NCBI GenBank assembly: GCA_002779345.1
Contig: PEWW01000030.1
Location: 1 to 7,357, forward strand
Length of the DNA: 7,357 nucleotides
Direction of reading: 5' to 3'
Source of the DNA: Candidatus Omnitrophica bacterium CG07_land_8_20_14_0_80_50_8
GTDB taxonomy: Bacteria; Omnitrophota; Gorgyraeia; 2-02-FULL-51-18
Positions within the stretch are counted from its first letter, which is position 1. Every line of letters begins with the position of its first letter. The notes under the pieces were generated by a model. It searched no databases. It was not told the origin of the DNA and saw nothing but the letters and a program-made list of their open reading frames with translations. This document shows, in pieces, positions 5,614 to 7,357 of this stretch. A program made the position numbers and the translations under genes.

Positions 5614-6630
5614 TCACTGTACCAACTTACTGTCTATCTCTTCTATCTCACCGACGATTTCCTCAAACAGATCTTCTAATGTCACAAGGCCGATAGCCTT
5701 TCCTGTCCCGGGGTCGCGCACGATGGCGATCTGGATCTTTTTTCGTAGAAAATCCTTCAATAGCTCCGCGACTTTTTGACGCGGTTCCACAAAATAGGGC
5801 ATACTGATCAAATCCTGTAGATGGATTAAAGAACTATTTTTGAACAAATAAAGGATATCCCGTACATAGATAATACCCACAATATTCGCCGGGTGATCCT
5901 TATAGACTGGGATACGGTTATGTCCCTCTTCAAGAAGCACCCGTTCAAGCTCGGCAGTCTCTTCGTTAATCGAAACAGACGTCATCCGCTCGAACGGCGT
6001 CATGACGTCTCCGAGGGTGATCTCATCAAAATGAAAAATTCGTTCAAGCATCTTTCTCTCGTTATCGCCGTAAAAACCCTCTTCTTTGCCGATCGTGATC
6101 ATCATCTTCATTTCTTCCTCGGTCAAAAGCGGCGAGCGGTGCTGCGGATTGCCGCCCAAGAGGCGGATAAGACCGTTACTGATCGCGGTCAAAAGATGCG
6201 TGACAGGCTCAAGGACCTTTATAAAAAATGAAATAATATGCCTCACAAAAAAAGAGACACCCTCCGGATGATTCGTCGCTAAAATTTTTGGGGTCAACTC
6301 CCCGAAAATAACCAGAGTGATCGTCACAAAAATGGTCGCTAAAATAAGGCCTTTTCCTTCGCCGAAAAAACGGGAAAAAATGATCGTGCCGATGGCCGCG
6401 ATGACGGTATTGACGAGGCTGTCGCCGACAAGGATCGTCGCGATCAGTTGGTCCATTCGGGAAACCAGATTGTAAACCCGTTGGGCGCCGCGCTTTTTAT
6501 TCTCGACGAGGTGTCTCAATCGGATCTTATTTAAAGCGATGAGCGCTGCTTCAGAGGCGGAAAAAAAGGCGGAAAATAAGACGAAAATAACCAACACTAT
6601 GAGCAAGGTCGAGATGGAAACATTTATCAT
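5614..6630 (-). CDS. CNNM (DUF21) and CBS-pair membrane protein, CorB/hemolysin-like, lacking the C-terminal CorC_HlyC domain
   Basis: A 338-residue protein from the ATG at 6630. Residues 5-160 form the CNNM/DUF21 transmembrane domain, with FSASEAAL (23-30) and FGELTPK (109-115), both conserved ion-site blocks of the family. A CBS pair follows (about 205-325), with D-V-M-T-P-F at 208-213, HNRIPVYKD at 237-245 and GLVTLEDLFEEIVGEI at 314-329. Relatives (CorB/CorC, YfjD, TlyC-like) are linked to magnesium or sodium transport; CBS pairs bind adenylates. Longer members carry an extra CorC_HlyC domain of about 80 residues; this one stops right after the CBS pair. A longer frame with a TTG start at 6669 exists, but the ATG is preferred because a promoter-like TTGATT-17-TAAAAT lies at 6641-6669. 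There is no Shine-Dalgarno sequence. It is divergent to nuoJ. Confidence 0.9.
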   Translation of the reverse strand: MINVSISTLLIVLVIFVLFSAFFSASEAALIALNKIRLRHLVENKKRGAQRVYNLVSRMDQLIATILVGDSLVNTVIAAIGTIIFSRFFGEGKGLILATIFVTITLVIFGELTPKILATNHPEGVSFFVRHIISFFIKVLEPVTHLLTAISNGLIRLLGGNPQHRSPLLTEEEMKMMITIGKEEGFYGDNERKMLERIFHFDEITLGDVMTPFERMTSVSINEETAELERVLLEEGHNRIPVYKDHPANIVGIIYVRDILYLFKNSSLIHLQDLISMPYFVEPRQKVAELLKDFLRKKIQIAIVRDPGTGKAIGLVTLEDLFEEIVGEIEEIDSKLVQ

Positions 6631-6640
6631 GGCGGGAAGT

Positions 6641-6669
6641 ATTTTAACGCACCGAGATATATTAATCAA
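6641..6669 (-). promoter_or_regulatory. Sigma70-type promoter for the CNNM/CBS gene
   Basis: Minus strand: TTGATT (6664-6669), 17-base spacer, TAAAAT (6641-6646), then 10 bases to the ATG at 6630. The -10 matches five of six positions and the -35 four of six, with ideal spacing. Transcription would begin around 6634, leaving a leader of only about four bases. The -35 hexamer lies inside a tandem 10-bp repeat. Confidence 0.55.
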
Positions 6670-6679
6670 TATTAATCAA
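6660..6679. repeat. Perfect tandem 10-bp direct repeat overlapping the -35 box
   Basis: The plus strand reads TATTAATCAA twice in a row (6660-6669 and 6670-6679; TTGATTAATA on the minus strand). The two units are one helical turn apart and the inner one contains the -35 hexamer of the CNNM gene promoter. This spacing could serve a DNA-binding regulator or an AT-rich upstream element, or may be chance in AT-rich DNA. It also includes the stop of the small ORF at 6676-6798. Confidence 0.5.
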
Positions 6680-6798
6680 AAATCACTATCATTTAGCATA
6701 TAATCGCCCTCAAGGCGGCCCTTAACCAGGCAACCGGCCCCAATTGCTTCCCCGAACCCTTTCGAGTGGATGGTGTGGGTTTGGATATCGGTTGACAT
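6676..6798 (-). CDS. Possible small ORF of 40 codons in the divergent intergenic region
   Basis: An ATG at 6798 opens a 40-residue frame ending with TGA at 6676. It contains the stretch HSKGFGEAIGAGCLVKG (residues 11-27), rich in glycine and looking more like folded protein than random translation, followed by an acidic end (L-E-G-D-Y-M-L-N-D-S-D-F). No ribosome-binding site precedes it; TATAGA three bases upstream is too close to act as its -10. The nuoJ -35 hexamer lies over its start on the other strand. I do not recognise a family. It could be a genuine small protein, the remnant of a larger gene, or chance. It explains most of an otherwise gene-free stretch (6670-6832). Confidence 0.25.
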   Translation of the reverse strand: MSTDIQTHTIHSKGFGEAIGAGCLVKGRLEGDYMLNDSDF

Positions 6799-6820
6799 AA
6801 GTCTATACGGTTACTAGAAT
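6792..6820 (+). promoter_or_regulatory. Strong sigma70-type promoter for nuoJ
   Basis: TTGACA (6792-6797, perfect -35), exactly 17 bases, then TAGAAT (6815-6820, five of six). The nuoJ ATG is 12 bases farther on, so the start of transcription near 6827 leaves about six untranslated bases. This fits the lack of any Shine-Dalgarno sequence and implies leaderless translation. It is the clearest promoter in the window. Confidence 0.75.
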
Positions 6821-6832
6821 AGCTTAAATTCT

Positions 6833-7336
6833 ATGCTGGAAACCGTACTTTTCTATCTTATTTCACTAGCTTTAATTGTGTTTGCCATAGGCGTGGTTGC
6901 CGCGCGGTCCGCTGTTTACAGCGTGCTATGTTTGGTTGGGGCGATGTGCATGATGGCCGGGCTGTTTATTCTCCTGGAGGCATTCCTGGTGGCTGTCATC
7001 CTGATCCTGGTCTACGCGGGCGCGATCCTTGTCCTTTTCCTTTTTGTGGTAATGCTGATCAACGAAAAGAAAGGCAAACCCGTCTCGACCGTAAGCTGGC
7101 ATGCCCTGTCGCTTCGCCCCCTGATCGCGCTGCCCATTGCCGGTATTATTTTCTGGCAAACTTTCAAGGTCATTAATTCCATCCCACAAAACCGCGTGCC
7201 CGTGGTTCAGGGCACGACGGAAGCCGTCGGACGCCTCTTGTTCCGCAATTACCTATTGCCCTTTGAGCTGACCTCTTTCCTGCTTCTGGCGGCGATTGTC
7301 AGTGTTGTTGTGCTAGCCAAGAAAGACGCCTCATGA
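6833..7336 (+). CDS. nuoJ: NADH-quinone oxidoreductase subunit J (complex I)
   Basis: A 167-residue membrane protein with five hydrophobic segments (about 4-22, 27-48, 52-76, 93-111 and 143-162), the layout of NuoJ/ND6. Diagnostic blocks are LVYAGAILVLFLFVVML (59-75), the pi-bulge helix of the membrane arm with Tyr61, and RNYLLPFELTSFLLLAAIV (138-156). It forms part of the proton-pumping arm between the quinone site and the antiporter-like subunits, in the inner membrane. The gene has its own strong promoter and no complex I gene upstream on this strand, so a NuoJKLMN-type cluster probably begins here, separate from the peripheral-arm genes. The stop overlaps the next ATG (ATGA), which points to translational coupling with nuoK. 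Confidence 0.94.
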   Translation: MLETVLFYLISLALIVFAIGVVAARSAVYSVLCLVGAMCMMAGLFILLEAFLVAVILILVYAGAILVLFLFVVMLINEKKGKPVSTVSWHALSLRPLIALPIAGIIFWQTFKVINSIPQNRVPVVQGTTEAVGRLLFRNYLLPFELTSFLLLAAIVSVVVLAKKDAS

Positions 7337-7357
7337 TCCAGTCACCGATAGGTCTTC
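7333..7357 (+). CDS. nuoK: Start of the next gene, probably nuoK (partial)
   Basis: An ATG overlapping the nuoJ stop begins a frame reading M-I-Q-S-P-I-G-L before the window ends. In complex I operons nuoK almost always follows nuoJ with this kind of ATGA overlap, and NuoK proteins begin with a short stretch like this before the first helix. Only eight codons are visible, so the identification rests on context. Confidence 0.6.

Noticed and set aside
6631..6669. N-terminal extension of the CNNM protein from a TTG codon
   Set aside because: The extension would cover the best promoter, and the ATG at 6630 gives the usual family N-terminus.
6699..6704. Perfect TATAAT on the plus strand upstream of nuoJ
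   Set aside because: No -35-like hexamer at 16-18 bases upstream, and the stronger TTGACA-17-TAGAAT lies nearer to nuoJ.
6720..6775. Possible tRNA-like sequence on the minus strand (a GGTTCG stretch)
   Set aside because: No acceptor, D or anticodon stems can be formed around it; the T-arm does not pair.

Overview
The window looks like chromosomal DNA from a Gram-negative-type, probably uncultured bacterium of moderate GC content. It carries a lipoprotein signal on a TlpA-like thioredoxin, a respiratory complex I module and compactly packed genes. Gene content and style would fit a PVC-related candidate phylum such as Omnitrophota, but that is a guess; no 16S or phylogenetic marker analysis was possible.

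Layout. Positions 25 to 5406 hold seven tightly packed minus-strand genes that read like one operon. In transcription order they are a gamma-class carbonic anhydrase-like protein, a histidine phosphatase, rlmN, a CcdA/DsbD-type membrane electron carrier, a TlpA-like lipoprotein thioredoxin, an MFS transporter and a MarC-family membrane protein. Gaps are 10 to 20 bases or overlaps, except before the MFS ATG at 1812, which lies 78 bases from the preceding gene. Upstream (5407-5613) is a palindrome-rich intergenic stretch, then a minus-strand CNNM/CBS membrane protein gene (5614-6630). A divergent intergenic region (6631-6832) holds promoter-like sequences, a tandem 10-bp repeat and a possible 40-codon ORF. 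The plus strand then starts nuoJ (6833-7336) and the first codons of a likely nuoK.

How the genes work together. CcdA and TlpA form a clear thiol-redox pair, carrying electrons from cytoplasmic thioredoxin across the membrane to a lipid-anchored thioredoxin. RlmN modifies 23S rRNA. nuoJ-nuoK start a complex I membrane-arm cluster under its own promoter. The other genes look like housekeeping or transport functions sharing a transcript.

Main discovery candidate. A 72-base palindromic element occurs twice: inserted in frame inside rlmN (3334-3405), adding 24 codons to the enzyme, and in the intergenic region at 5452-5523. Both copies are exactly 72 bases and share TCCGCC/GGCGGA ends and the same three-module build, while their arms differ in sequence yet still largely pair. 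This resembles, by analogy only, the Rickettsia palindromic elements that insert into protein genes. Other points of note are a probable one-base frameshift at the start of the MFS gene and promoters so close to start codons that the transcripts would be leaderless.
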